Assembly: GCA_001936135.1 (NCBI GenBank)
Contig: CP012813.1
Location: forward strand, 186,001-250,000
DNA from: Saccharomycopsis fibuligera x Saccharomycopsis cf. fibuligera
Taxonomy: Eukaryota > Ascomycota > Saccharomycetes > Ascoideales > Saccharomycopsidaceae
Length of the DNA: 64,000 nt
Direction: 5' to 3'
Shown: one piece after another, positions 21,319 through 31,054 of the stretch
How positions within the stretch are numbered: position 1 is the stretch's first letter
How the letters are laid out: every line of letters starts with the position of its first letter
The notes under the pieces: model-generated
Databases searched by the model: none
What the model was told of the DNA's origin: nothing
Seen by the model: the letters and a program-made list of their open reading frames with translations, nothing else
Made by a program: the position numbers and the translations under genes

Positions 21319-22296
21319 TCACCATTTAAAAAAACCAGGAGTGGCGCCTCTGATAACTTCGTTTGGAAGCTGTTCCCAGACTTTCTTCTTTTCCTGTTTG
21401 AGTCCAGCCTCGTAAGCAAGTCTCTTTTTGGTTTGTTCAGTTCTCAAAATTACCCTCACGTGCGAGTTACGGTGTTTAATCACCCCCATTCTCCCTCTAC
21501 CTTTCCATTCAATTCTTTTTCTGTGAAATCCATCATCACCAGTCCAGATTTGTGAGATGTAAAGTGAACTGGAGTCAATATTCAATTCTTTGGCTTTTTC
21601 AAACCCAGTTTCAAGCAAAGTTCCAATATCTTTAGCTGCCTTCTTGCGGCTAAAATGGCATTGTGTGATTGCTTCTTTCAACGGTAGCTGATTAAGCAAT
21701 CTGTTGACAAGAGTAAGTTTCTTCATTGAGGTGTCAAATCTGTACGATTTCAAGTAAACACTAGGTTCCAAAGCTTCGATTTCTGCTTTACTCAAACTAA
21801 GTTTGTATTTTTTCCCATCGGGTAAAGTGACTAACTGATCATTTTTAAAAAATCCATTTTTTGCAACATTAGCCAAGTACACTTCCTTCTTTAGCGGACT
21901 CAACAACTCATCTAATGCGACTAATGGCTTGAACTGTTGACTTAAAAATTCTTGAAGTGTTTCATCATTTGCTGGAGTTACCGTTTCTTTAAGTTCGGCC
22001 AATCTCTTAGCTTGTTGTTCTTCATCACTTAATACTTCATCTGATTCAGTGCTCAAATTATTGGCTCTTTTGACTATTGATTCTAACGGATCGGCTTTAC
22101 TGTATTCAGTCATATCACCAAAAAGCGAAGTAGTTGGTTGTTTGCTGTTATTGTTGTTTTGTTGTTCGTTGCATAACCATTTGGAAGTATGTAATCCTCT
22201 AGCGGCTGGTATAATGGTGGAGGTGAAAAGACGAGCATTTTGCGCCTTTCCCACAGACACAAGTGCTCTAGCTCCAAAGTTAGCTAAGCCAGACAT
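21319..22296 (-). CDS. MRPL22: Mitochondrial large-subunit ribosomal protein uL22m
   Basis: Intronless, 325 aa. The N-terminus carries an arginine-containing, acid-poor presequence (about 1-42, R-L-F-T-S-T ... R-G-L-H-T-S-K-W), then a variable acidic stretch. The C-terminal half holds the L22 fold: a helix block with F-S-R-K-K-A-A-K-D near 217-225, and the beta-hairpin core K-R-I-E-W-K-G-R-G-R-M-G with H-R-N-S-H-V-R-V-I-L, which lines the peptide exit tunnel in this family. Length fits the yeast mitochondrial form (about 300) rather than cytosolic uL22. The start is the first in-frame ATG after upstream stops. Confidence 0.93.
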   Translation of the reverse strand: MSGLANFGARALVSVGKAQNARLFTSTIIPAARGLHTSKWLCNEQQNNNNSKQPTTSLFGDMTEYSKADPLESIVKRANNLSTESDEVLSDEEQQAKRLAELKETVTPANDETLQEFLSQQFKPLVALDELLSPLKKEVYLANVAKNGFFKNDQLVTLPDGKKYKLSLSKAEIEALEPSVYLKSYRFDTSMKKLTLVNRLLNQLPLKEAITQCHFSRKKAAKDIGTLLETGFEKAKELNIDSSSLYISQIWTGDDGFHRKRIEWKGRGRMGVIKHRNSHVRVILRTEQTKKRLAYEAGLKQEKKKVWEQLPNEVIRGATPGFFKW

Positions 22297-23130
22297 CTTG
22301 CTTATTTTGAGGTTGGGTTGGATTATGTTATGTTACTGGTGGAATATCAAAAAGCTTAATATATGTGTGATCTTCCCATCAAATAGTGAAAAATTTATCC
22401 ATTCGGTAGTTTTTTTTGGTTCTGATTTTAACATTGGGAAAAAAACAGCAAATGTCATGTGATATAGTGTGCATTTCTTGTTAACCGCGCTACATATGTG
22501 TAGCTATTGCCAAAGCCAAATAGTTTACGTCTTTTTAATATCTACAAATCTACGAACATTGTATTTCTACAGTTAAACTTCAAACTTATATAGAAAGACA
22601 TAATAAACACTTCAATTGCGTAAGTAAAAAAAAAAGGAAAAAAAAAAAACATAAAGATAAACAAGAAAAATATGATATGAGATGGTTGGCTGGTTTGATA
22701 TGTATGTTATGTATGAGTCAATAACTAATGCACCGTTGCTTACAGTCAATTCTACTTACTGGTGATATCCATCAGCCTGTAAGTATTCACTGAAGCATCA
22801 GAAAGATAAACGCAGTTAAAAAAAAAAATTAGACCCTTAAAAGTAACAGTCTATATTTTAATGACTTTGTTGCCGTCATTGTGATTTTCATTATTGTTAT
22901 TACAACACACATTAAAAAACAAACAAGAAAACAGAAAGCGTTTTTTTCATGCTAGTAAGTCGTTGAAATATACTGATGGTGATTGAATTTTGAATGAAGA
23001 ATTGACTAAAATGTCGTCATAGTTTAAATTTGTTTTGATTTTATACTTTTTTTGTAAATTTGTTTTTTATAATTTTGTTTTTTATAACATTTAATGATTT
23101 AACCAATATTCAAACATTTCTTGAAATAAT
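22297..23130. other. Intergenic region
   Basis: The MRPL22 promoter and the 3' flank of the complex I gene. It has A-rich tracts (22627-22650, 22818-22828) and T-rich sequence. No gene recognised. Confidence 0.6.
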
Positions 23131-23663
23131 TTATTCTTCATCATCAAAACCTTTCAATTCACTGTTTCTTGGACCTTTTGGTATTGGATAACTAGTTGGC
23201 AATGGAACATGATCTTCAAACAAGAATTTTCTTCTTAATGGAGTAACACCGAACAAAAACACAGGACCCAACAAGCCCAAGGAGATGGAGTAAAACAAGT
23301 GTGGTTTGTTGTATGCATAGAAACGGGCCCACTATTGTTTGATGGTTAGTTTAATTGATACTTTGTGCATCATTTTGAAAAAAAAAAAAAAAAAAAAAAA
23401 CTTGTGATACTATAAAAGCGATGCAATAATGGATGACTCGATTTTAGCATTAGCATGCTGGCAAAGTGGTGGGATAGCCATCAAATTAGCCATTTGACTT
23501 GTAACTCAATCACAATCATAACCGCAATCACAATGACAATCATAGACGCAGTCATGATCATTATCAAAAGGCAAAATCTCCATTATATTCATCTTCCCCA
23601 TAGCATTAACAAAATACATACACGAATAGGCTGCTTGTAGTAAATTGGAATTTGTGCAGACAT
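23131..23663 (-). CDS. NADH:ubiquinone oxidoreductase 9.5-kDa subunit (intron)
   Basis: Two exons: 23663-23622 (14 codons, MSAQIPIYYKQPIR) and 23331-23131. The 290-bp intron has donor GTATGT, branch ACTAAC (23345-23350) and TAG acceptor, and contains a 23-A/T tract. The product is 80 aa. It matches the small single-span accessory subunit of fungal complex I (Neurospora 9.5-kDa type): an aromatic start F-Y-A-Y-N-K-P, one membrane helix (about 27-44), then P-T-S-Y-P-I-P-K-G-P-R and a G-F-D-D-E-E end. Complex I is absent from Saccharomyces, so this supports a CTG-clade or other respiratory yeast. Phase-0 splicing restores one continuous frame; without it neither exon makes sense. Confidence 0.9.
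23378..23400. repeat. Poly(A) tract, 23 bp, inside an intron
   Basis: 23 A on the plus strand, read as poly(T) in the transcribed sense of the complex I gene, about 28 bp upstream of its branch site. Confidence 0.9.
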
Positions 23664-24882
23664 CTTGTTCAATAATATAATACGCCCTTATCGATCAACA
23701 AAAAAATTAACTCAATCAAAAGAAAGTCCAACCAGCGTTCCTTCTCTTTGTTCTGCGTAGGTAGGTGCTATCTATCTACTTTATTACGCTATTATTAGCT
23801 ATAGTTAATACTAATACTGCTACAGGTTTTTTATTTTTTTCTTGTCGCTGGAGATTTTTCTGGTTTAATTTGCATTTGTAAGGTTGCGATTGGCTGGTTG
23901 TGGTTGTGTGCCCGTGCAGTTGGTAAGAACAATATTTTGGTGCATGCACCTCTGCCAACATCAGAAGAGAATGGCAGGATGGTTGAGATTGCATACCAAT
24001 TTCCAAATGAATTCATAAGAGTCACTTTTAAGGAAGGAAAAATGGAAACAAGCAACCAAACAGTTTTCATTTTGTCAACCTTTTTTCATTTCTCATAGCT
24101 GGTATTTAAAAGTATGTCAGTTTTAAAGATTTTAGTTTTAGTAAAATAATTTGCCATATATTCTACATTAGTCTACTTTATTATTAATTAGTGATCTCAA
24201 TCTTCCTAGAGCTACGTCTATCACCAGAAACAGCTCTAGAATGTATGCTTAGGAAAAAAAATGCAAAACTATACAGCAACGAAAAAAATCCGAGAATACG
24301 TAATGCCTACTTGAAGTGAACGTCACAGCTAAATTTCACTACAGTACTTTCCTGTCTGAGAGGAGGCGAATATGGGTCAAACAAACTGCGAGTTCCCCAG
24401 TACAAACAACCCAGATTTCTTGATGTTATGCAGTTCTTTAATAATCATCGAGTAACCTATATAGTAAGTGCTTTCCCCTTTTAGTTTCACTTTATTCAAA
24501 TTTTATAGTATATTATTGTCCCTCTTTCTCAGAATTCCACATATATTTTTGTTGTAGTGTCTTTTTTGAAGTATGAATACACTTTAAATAATTTTTTTTT
24601 TTCAAGTCAAAAGGAAATATCGTACTACATAATGCAACTTGACTTTCCTCTACAAGAGTCTCATAGACAAGGTCATAATGATAAATCTTATTTTCCAGAA
24701 AATACAAATACGAAAGCAAAAAGTCAATGACTAACACCTTAAAAAATATTCAAAAAAAAAAAAAAAAATAAAATAAAATAAAATAAAATGAAATAGTTCA
24801 ACAAAAAATATTTCAAACAAGGCAAAGGTACCGTATGATATTTTGTAACTTAACTTCAAAAAACAGACAAACCTAACTTAAT
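23664..24882. other. Intergenic region
   Basis: 1.2 kb with the complex I promoter and the SHR3 3' flank, including an A-rich tract followed by four AAAAT units (about 24754-24789). No gene recognised; short ORFs here lack coding character. Confidence 0.6.
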
Positions 24883-26020
24883 CTAGCTCTTTCTTGATTT
24901 TCTTTGCTTAACATTACCGTCAGCTTGTTTCTTTTTTTCTTCAATTTTTTCCACTTCATCTTCTACTTTTTCTTCCTCCTTAGCAGCTGCAACTGCAGCA
25001 GGAGTACCTTCTTTGATTGTTGGTTCTTCACTTCTTCCTGCTGCACCACTAGCGGCACCATGACCGTACTTTTTAGCATTTCTTTGTTCTTTTTTCAATT
25101 TTTTTTCTTCTTCTTTAGCTGCGTCAGCTTGTGCCAATTCGTCTTCTTCTTGTTGCTTTTGAACTAATTTCTGATATTCAGCTTCAGCAAATTCATCCTC
25201 AATAGTTTGATAATAACGACCTGCTTCAATAAATAATGCCCCAAATAATAGGGTTGCGGCAATTACTTGACTAGCAGCAATCACATTAACTCCCGTAGCT
25301 TCGTCAACTTCACCCCAAGTGCCATGAACCGCCGCAGCAACCCCAGTACGAATATTTGTCAAAAACACACAAACTGCAAGGAAATAAGCACCAAGGGCAG
25401 TATATTCGTAAAGTTTGGTGGTTTCTTTTGGCTTATAGATCATGGTTACTAGGCCTAAGAAGCCAATTATAGCAACTGCAAAGAGAATTCCTTGGATTTT
25501 AAGTGGTAAGGCAGCCCAGCGCTGATAATGAGTGATGCTGAGCTCAAAGTCAATGTCGGTGGCAGTGGTAGTGAAGAGAGTTGGGAAAGTGTATGGGGCT
25601 TGACCATAAAGAACGCCTAATAAGAATGAGCTCGCTAAAAATTGTGGATGTTAGTAAGGTGGGTCTATTTATGAATCAACAGAGAGGCGTATGAATATAT
25701 GGTGCATTATGTGATTTTGAGAATGTTCAGTGAGATGTTCAATCAATATACTTGGTAATGTTTGTCACTAGCCATACAGAACATAATCGCAATCCTGATT
25801 CATTTCTATACATTTGTATTTCGTATCCTTTTTAATCATATTGGTAAAATTTCTAACCAGAACTCAGTCAGCCTATGGGACCCTTCCTTTGTAAACAGCA
25901 AATCAATATTCACAGATAATGGCAGCAGCATTGAGCATTAAAAATTAAATGAACTAAAAATCACATACCTGAAATTCCCAAGCCAATTCCAACAGGAATA
26001 ATTCTAGCATATAATCCCAT
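24883..26020 (-). CDS. SHR3: ER membrane chaperone for amino-acid permeases (Shr3/Csh3, intron)
   Basis: Two exons: 26020-25969 and 25634-24883. The 334-bp intron has donor GTATGT, branch TACTAAC (25650-25656) and TAG acceptor; the product is 267 aa. Exon 1 encodes MGLYARIIPVGIGLGIS, most of the first membrane helix. The junction rebuilds S-S-F-L-L-G-V-L-Y-G, the family block. Four membrane helices are seen (about 5-25, 62-82, 93-113, 137-158), with a luminal segment between helices 1 and 2. The C-terminal tail (about 165-267) is highly charged, Glu/Lys/Ala-rich and likely coiled-coil, ending in Q-R-K-S-R-K-S. Shr3 (Csh3 in C. albicans) prevents aggregation of amino-acid permeases in the ER and helps load them into COPII vesicles. 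Confidence 0.92.
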
Positions 26021-26888
26021 ATTGTTTTTATATTTGTATGTAACTGTTTGCGTTTATCTTTGAGTATGATTAGGATTATGATTATGAATACCGCTTGCTC
26101 ACTGTATATAATAGCTTGAGATGAGTATAGCGCAGGTTATAGTAAGTTAGCAACGTAAATTTGTACGATATAATAGTATGGTATAAGCTAACTTAATTGA
26201 TTGCAATTTTCGATGAAAAATGATACCGAACGAATTGAGCTCAAAGATGTTATGGTCTTTTTAGGATAGCTAACAGATATTATATGCCCAAAGTACTACA
26301 ATTATCTTGCGGGCATATAATATTTGTTACCTCTTTGATTTTCTCTCTCCCTCGCTAGCAATTTTTTGTTTTTTTTCTGGCGTTTTGCCTGGAGCGCCGC
26401 CGTGCATACTGAAACCTTGGGCTGCAGGGCGATAAGCCCTTCTGGGCCAAACCCACAGTGTTATATATCTAAAAAGTTACTAATATATCGCTACAGATAA
26501 TGGTTAGCTGTTTGATGCTAGCTATTGATTGGTTAGTTAATTCTTTTTTCGATTGAATGCTATTGTTGCACCAAATGGTATGGATAGCTAGCGGGCTAAT
26601 GTGTGTTGTTCATAAAGTTTTTCATTTTGCGTAAATCTTTTGTAAGATTACAGTATAGTTAGCTGTTTCGTTCTTAGCGAGCTGAGCTCAAGTAATGAAG
26701 CTGCGTCAACCGAATGGTTGTTGAAACAGTCCAAAATGTCTTACTAGTAATGCCATTTCTACTGTCAGTCTCTGAAAATTTGACAGGCATATGCATATTC
26801 AAAAAGATTACAATAAAAATAATTAAAAAGAGTATTTAAACTTTAACATTTTATTAAACTCATACCAATAAGACCCAATTTAAAAAAC
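26021..26888. other. Intergenic region
   Basis: 0.87 kb holding the SHR3 promoter and the RPS3 3' flank. No gene recognised. Confidence 0.6.
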
Positions 26889-27635
26889 TTAAGCAGAAGC
26901 TTCAGCTGGAGCAGCAGCTTCTGGAGCAGCTTGTTCTTCAGCTTCTTCAGCCTTTTGCTTGTAGACTCTGACGGTTGGTTCAGTGACTTCTTCTTCTTCT
27001 TTTGGATCAAAGATCTTGACGTAATCTGGCAAAGATCTTGGACCAACTCTGCTGGCAGCTGGGTCTCTCATAATCTTGACCTTGATACCCAAAACACCTT
27101 GTCTCAACAAAACGTGTCTGATGGCAACGTCAATGAAGTCTCTGACTGGTTGACCAGAGTGGATCATGAAACCGTCTTGGAACTTCATGGACTTGGCTCT
27201 AGCAGCTCTCAATTTACCAGAGATAACAACTTCGACACCCTTAGCACCAGATTCCATAACGTATCTAACGACACCGTAAGCAGCTCTTCTGATGGCCAAA
27301 CCGTTCAAAAGCTTGTATTTCAAAGATTCGGCTTGGGCAACAGCAGACAAACCTCTGTCTTGGACTTTTTCAACGAAAAGAACAATGGTGTTGTCAGCAA
27401 ACTTAAATCTCTTTTGGATCAAAGAAGTCAATTCGTGGATTCTTCTACCATTTTCACCCAAAACGGCTTGAGTGTGGGTGGCTCTGATGATAACTTCAGT
27501 CTTGGTTGGGGTAACTCTGACTTCGACACCAGCGTAACCTTCTTCAGCCAATTCTCTGGTGAAGAATTCATTCAATTCGGCGTAAAAGACACCGTCAGCC
27601 ACGAGCTTTCTTTTCTTGGAGATAATAGCAACCAT
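26889..27635 (-). CDS. RPS3: 40S ribosomal protein S3 (uS3)
   Basis: Intronless, 248 aa, close to the usual 240-243. uS3 sits at the mRNA entry channel of the small subunit. The KH domain (about 21-95) with its G-E-N-G loop, and the C-terminal S3 domain with V-M-E-S-G-A-K-G and F-M-I-H-S-G-Q-P, are textbook. The tail after residue 215 is Glu/Ala-rich. Codon usage is extremely biased to a few codons (CCA, GGT, AGA, TTG), as expected for one of the most expressed genes. It is divergent from the FAA2-like gene; a CACGTG element lies 254 bp upstream of its ATG. Confidence 0.98.
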   Translation of the reverse strand: MVAIISKKRKLVADGVFYAELNEFFTRELAEEGYAGVEVRVTPTKTEVIIRATHTQAVLGENGRRIHELTSLIQKRFKFADNTIVLFVEKVQDRGLSAVAQAESLKYKLLNGLAIRRAAYGVVRYVMESGAKGVEVVISGKLRAARAKSMKFQDGFMIHSGQPVRDFIDVAIRHVLLRQGVLGIKVKIMRDPAASRVGPRSLPDYVKIFDPKEEEEVTEPTVRVYKQKAEEAEEQAAPEAAAPAEASA

Positions 27636-27889
27636 TGTTGATGTTTTGTTGTGTTGTTGTGTATAGGTATAATAGTAACGAGGGATGGTATTAAGATGAC
27701 GGATTTGAATATTGAAAATATTTTGAGTATTATTTTCCTATAAAATTTTTTTCCAGCGAGCGGAGGAGAGTGAAAAAACCATTTTTCGGGTAATGCCAGG
27801 TGGCGAAAGTGGTATGACTGTCACGAGACGAAAAAGAGGGCTATTTTAGTAACAGTGCTCATAATCTTATATCATTTTAAAGATGATTT

Positions 27890-27895
27890 CACGTG
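27890..27895. promoter_or_regulatory. CACGTG (Cbf1-type) element upstream of RPS3
   Basis: CACGTG in the context TTCACGTGAGT, 254 bp from the RPS3 ATG. The same 11-mer occurs 256 bp from the RPS10 ATG. In C. albicans, Cbf1 together with Tbf1 drives ribosomal-protein genes, so this is a credible site. Confidence 0.65.
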
Positions 27896-28314
27896 AGTCT
27901 CTGCGTAGAGCTGCCCATTTTGGTGAAGAGCAGTATTGTGCAGCGAAAAGCATAAAGTGGCATTGGTGACGTGAGAGTGGTACCTGTCAATCATGTCAAA
28001 AAAGAGAGACACAAGTAGCCCATATACTATGCTATAATAAATTGATGATAGCTTGGTCAAGGTCAACAGTGAGCAACAAGACATCCGTGAAATCTCTTCG
28101 CTATTACCGCAGTTGGTCCAGTAGCAGCAAAGTGACAACACCCTTTCGGTGCTAGTATAGCCTTTCGTCCCTGTTTACTTTTCTCCCCATTTGCTTGCTC
28201 ACCCTTCCCCCGCCCCAGATCATCATCTCCAATGCTTAAATGCATCTCCGGCTCAACATCCTGTCGCCGAATAAACGCCAGCATTGTAAGAGTTCGCGGC
28301 TAGCAGGAGCAACA

Positions 28315-28323
28315 TATATATAA
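28315..28323 (+). promoter_or_regulatory. TATA box of the FAA2-like gene
   Basis: TATATATAA lies 58 bp before the first ATG (28382) and 100 bp before the second in-frame ATG (28424). The short distance to the first ATG favours the second as the main start. Confidence 0.5.
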
Positions 28324-28381
28324 GCGCTTCATTATCCTCTTTCCCTTATTCGTCTTTTGCTCGCGTAATATTTGCAGCTGT

Positions 28382-31054
28382 ATGATACATTACAATCCCC
28401 GTCCATATTCAGCTACAACCGAAATGACAGAAACCCCCATCATTCTTAGCGGCTCAAACCAAGAGAAAGCCCATTTTAGGCAACTTTTCCAAAGCTTATC
28501 GGAAAATGACTTGGCCAAAGACGAAGCAGTGGCGTTACCAAACACTAAACAACCAGGTTATTCGCCCATTTACCGCAATCGTTACATTGTCGAACACAAC
28601 AACAATAGACTTATTGATCTAATTGATCCAAAACTTAACACTGCATTCAATTTTTGGAAATGTGCAGTCAATTTATGGCCCAATTCTAACTGTATTGGAG
28701 AGCGCCAATATCTGCCAGACAAAGACACTGGAAAGTTGCACTTGGACAATTTTTACACTTTTCAAACTTATAAGCAAGTAGATGCTCGCAAATCTGCTAT
28801 TGGCTCGGGAATAATTGAGCTTGTTACCAGTCATGTCAAGTACAGGGTCCCGAAGCTTGATGACGTATACACTTATACTGGCGACTCGAAGCAAGATTGT
28901 ACTAAATTTGTGGTATCGATTCTCAGCTCAAATCGGCCAGAATGGGTCATTACTGATTTGGCATGCCAAGCATACTCGTTGTGTTCTACTACATTGTATG
29001 ACAACCTTGGTCAAGATACTGCTAAATATATCTTGGCGTTGATGAAGTCACCAATAATATTCACCACCAAGGACAAAGTGCTTAACATCTTATCATTGAA
29101 GAAGCAGTATCCGAAAGAGTTGGAAAATTTGCTAATCATTATTACATTTGATCTGTTAGATTTCAAAGACGATTACTTTTTTTACAAGTTTGCTCATGCT
29201 GTGGGGATTGATTTGTACGATTTCCGTAATTTGGAAAAATTAGGCAAGTTGAATGCAAGAGAGTTTATCCCACCAGTGCCTTCTACTCCATATACTGTTT
29301 GTTTCACCTCAGGAACAACTGGGGTTTCAAAAGGAGTTTATTTGACGCATGGAAACATGGCCACTTCTTTGACTTTTTGCTTTCATCATTGGCCGCGGCC
29401 AACAAAGGAAAACAGTATTATTGGAAATTCAGCATTACAGGAAACCACTGACTCTAATCAGCTCAAATCTTACTGCCTATTGCCATTAGCTCATATCTAT
29501 GAACGTCAAACCACCACATACTCACTAGTCTCTAATATCGCCGTTGGATTCCCGTCGGGCAATATTTCAGCCAGAGTTGAAGATTGTTCCATTTTGAAAC
29601 CAAACTACATCCAAGCAGTCCCAAGAATCTATACCCGTATTGAGCAGGAGCTCAAAGCGTTAGTCAGTAGCAATACATTCCTTCAACAATTTATAACTAC
29701 AAAATTTAAGTTACTTTTTAATAATCTCATAAAGGACCCATCCCGCCATTTCAAGTTCAAAACCATTGAAGAAGAATTAGAATTCAAGCATTTTGATTTG
29801 ATTGTTACTCAAAGATTAAGGGAGCTGCAAGGTTTCCACCATGTCAAGATGTGTCTTTCTGCAAGCGCTCCAATTTCTTTAACTTCACAAAACTTTATAT
29901 GTACAGTTTTGAATGTTGGCTTTGTACAGAATTATGGCGCTAGTGAAGTTACTAGTGCTTGCACTGGAGAGTTTGCATTTAGATTGCGAATCACAAAGGA
30001 AATGTTGACTGATACGTTTTCTCAGGAACAAAACAAAGGAAATGGCAATGGTAAAAGTAACGGAAAGCAAAAGTCAATAGTTAGTTGCTCGGGCCCCATT
30101 GGCGTTACTACTGATATTAAGCTCAAGGATCTCCCTGAGCTAGGCTACGTTTATAATTCTCCAGATGGCAAACCAAAAGGAGAGGTACTTTTTCGTGGTC
30201 CTCAGGTGTTTGGTAAATACGTTTACCAACCAGAAGTCACAGCTTCATCTTTTGAAGATCATGGTGATGGCGATGTTAATGGCCACTATAGAAGTAACGG
30301 TCATACCAATGCCAATGACAAATGGTATCGCACTGGGGATATTTGCGAGTTGGGGCCGGATGGTAAAATGTACGTTATTGATCGAATCAAGAATTTTTTC
30401 AAGCTTAGTGTTGGTGAGTACTTGACTCCTGAACGGATTGAAAATATTTATCTTAGTAATGTTCCATTTGTAAACCAATGCTTTGTTCATGGTTGGTCAG
30501 ATAAGGATTTTATTGTCGGTGTAGTGGGGCTTATTCCCGACCAATTGAAGCAATTTTTCCAAGATATTGTTTCTAAAAGTGATTATGATAATGATTATAA
30601 CGGCATCGAATTGAAGCGAAACCTTGGCTCAGCTATTCAGTTAATCTACGAGTTTGAGAAATCAATAACTGCAAAACAACAAGAGCAAGCCCAAGAAATT
30701 GAACTTACTGAGAAACAAGCAAAGTTAATCACCTCTTTGCTCACCATTATCAATGGCGCGAGCAACACCAGCGCTAACTCTAACATCAAGGCCGATACTA
30801 GCATTAAAAAACTTTTGATCAAAGAAATGAACAACTTGGTAGCCAAGAATCCAAATGTTTCATTAGCCAAGTATGAAAAACTTAATAATGCATACTTCGG
30901 ATATTTTCCTTTGACTATAAAGCAGGGAATGTTAACTCCAACTTTAAAGTTGCAAAGGCCAACAACAATCAAGAATTATAGAGCAGTATTGGAAAAATTA
31001 TATGATGATGAGGGATCGCTTATTGGTAGAAAAGCTGGTGAAGCAAAGTTGTGA
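28382..31054 (+). CDS. FAA2: Peroxisomal long/medium-chain acyl-CoA synthetase (Faa2-like)
   Basis: Intronless, 890 aa from the first ATG, or 876 from the in-frame ATG at 28424. It activates fatty acids to acyl-CoA with ATP. Family blocks in order: D-L-A-C-Q-A-Y-S-L near 199; AMP-binding P-loop F-T-S-G-T-T-G-V-S-K-G at 308-318; P-L-A-H-I-Y-E-R near 364; Y-G-A-S-E near 519; W-Y-R-T-G-D-I and D-R-I-K-N-F-F-K in the C-terminal lobe. It ends in A-K-L, a classical PTS1, matching peroxisomal Faa2 (which ends E-K-L). The protein is about 130-145 residues longer than S. cerevisiae Faa2, from Asn/Gly/Ser-rich and charged insertions (about 545-570, 620-645, 730-820). CTG-clade yeasts often carry several FAA2 paralogues, so exact orthology is open. 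Confidence 0.92.
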   Translation: MIHYNPRPYSATTEMTETPIILSGSNQEKAHFRQLFQSLSENDLAKDEAVALPNTKQPGYSPIYRNRYIVEHNNNRLIDLIDPKLNTAFNFWKCAVNLWPNSNCIGERQYLPDKDTGKLHLDNFYTFQTYKQVDARKSAIGSGIIELVTSHVKYRVPKLDDVYTYTGDSKQDCTKFVVSILSSNRPEWVITDLACQAYSLCSTTLYDNLGQDTAKYILALMKSPIIFTTKDKVLNILSLKKQYPKELENLLIIITFDLLDFKDDYFFYKFAHAVGIDLYDFRNLEKLGKLNAREFIPPVPSTPYTVCFTSGTTGVSKGVYLTHGNMATSLTFCFHHWPRPTKENSIIGNSALQETTDSNQLKSYCLLPLAHIYERQTTTYSLVSNIAVGFPSGNISARVEDCSILKPNYIQAVPRIYTRIEQELKALVSSNTFLQQFITTKFKLLFNNLIKDPSRHFKFKTIEEELEFKHFDLIVTQRLRELQGFHHVKMCLSASAPISLTSQNFICTVLNVGFVQNYGASEVTSACTGEFAFRLRITKEMLTDTFSQEQNKGNGNGKSNGKQKSIVSCSGPIGVTTDIKLKDLPELGYVYNSPDGKPKGEVLFRGPQVFGKYVYQPEVTASSFEDHGDGDVNGHYRSNGHTNANDKWYRTGDICELGPDGKMYVIDRIKNFFKLSVGEYLTPERIENIYLSNVPFVNQCFVHGWSDKDFIVGVVGLIPDQLKQFFQDIVSKSDYDNDYNGIELKRNLGSAIQLIYEFEKSITAKQQEQAQEIELTEKQAKLITSLLTIINGASNTSANSNIKADTSIKKLLIKEMNNLVAKNPNVSLAKYEKLNNAYFGYFPLTIKQGMLTPTLKLQRPTTIKNYRAVLEKLYDDEGSLIGRKAGEAKL

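Larger units (their letters stand above)
27636..28381. other. Divergent promoter region, RPS3 / FAA2-like
   Basis: A 746-bp spacer with a CACGTG element (27890-27895) on the RPS3 side and a TATA box (28315-28323) on the FAA2-like side. No gene recognised. Confidence 0.7.

Noticed and set aside
26931-27641. 236-codon ORF antisense to RPS3
   Set aside because: Arises from the biased codon use of RPS3; no family resemblance.
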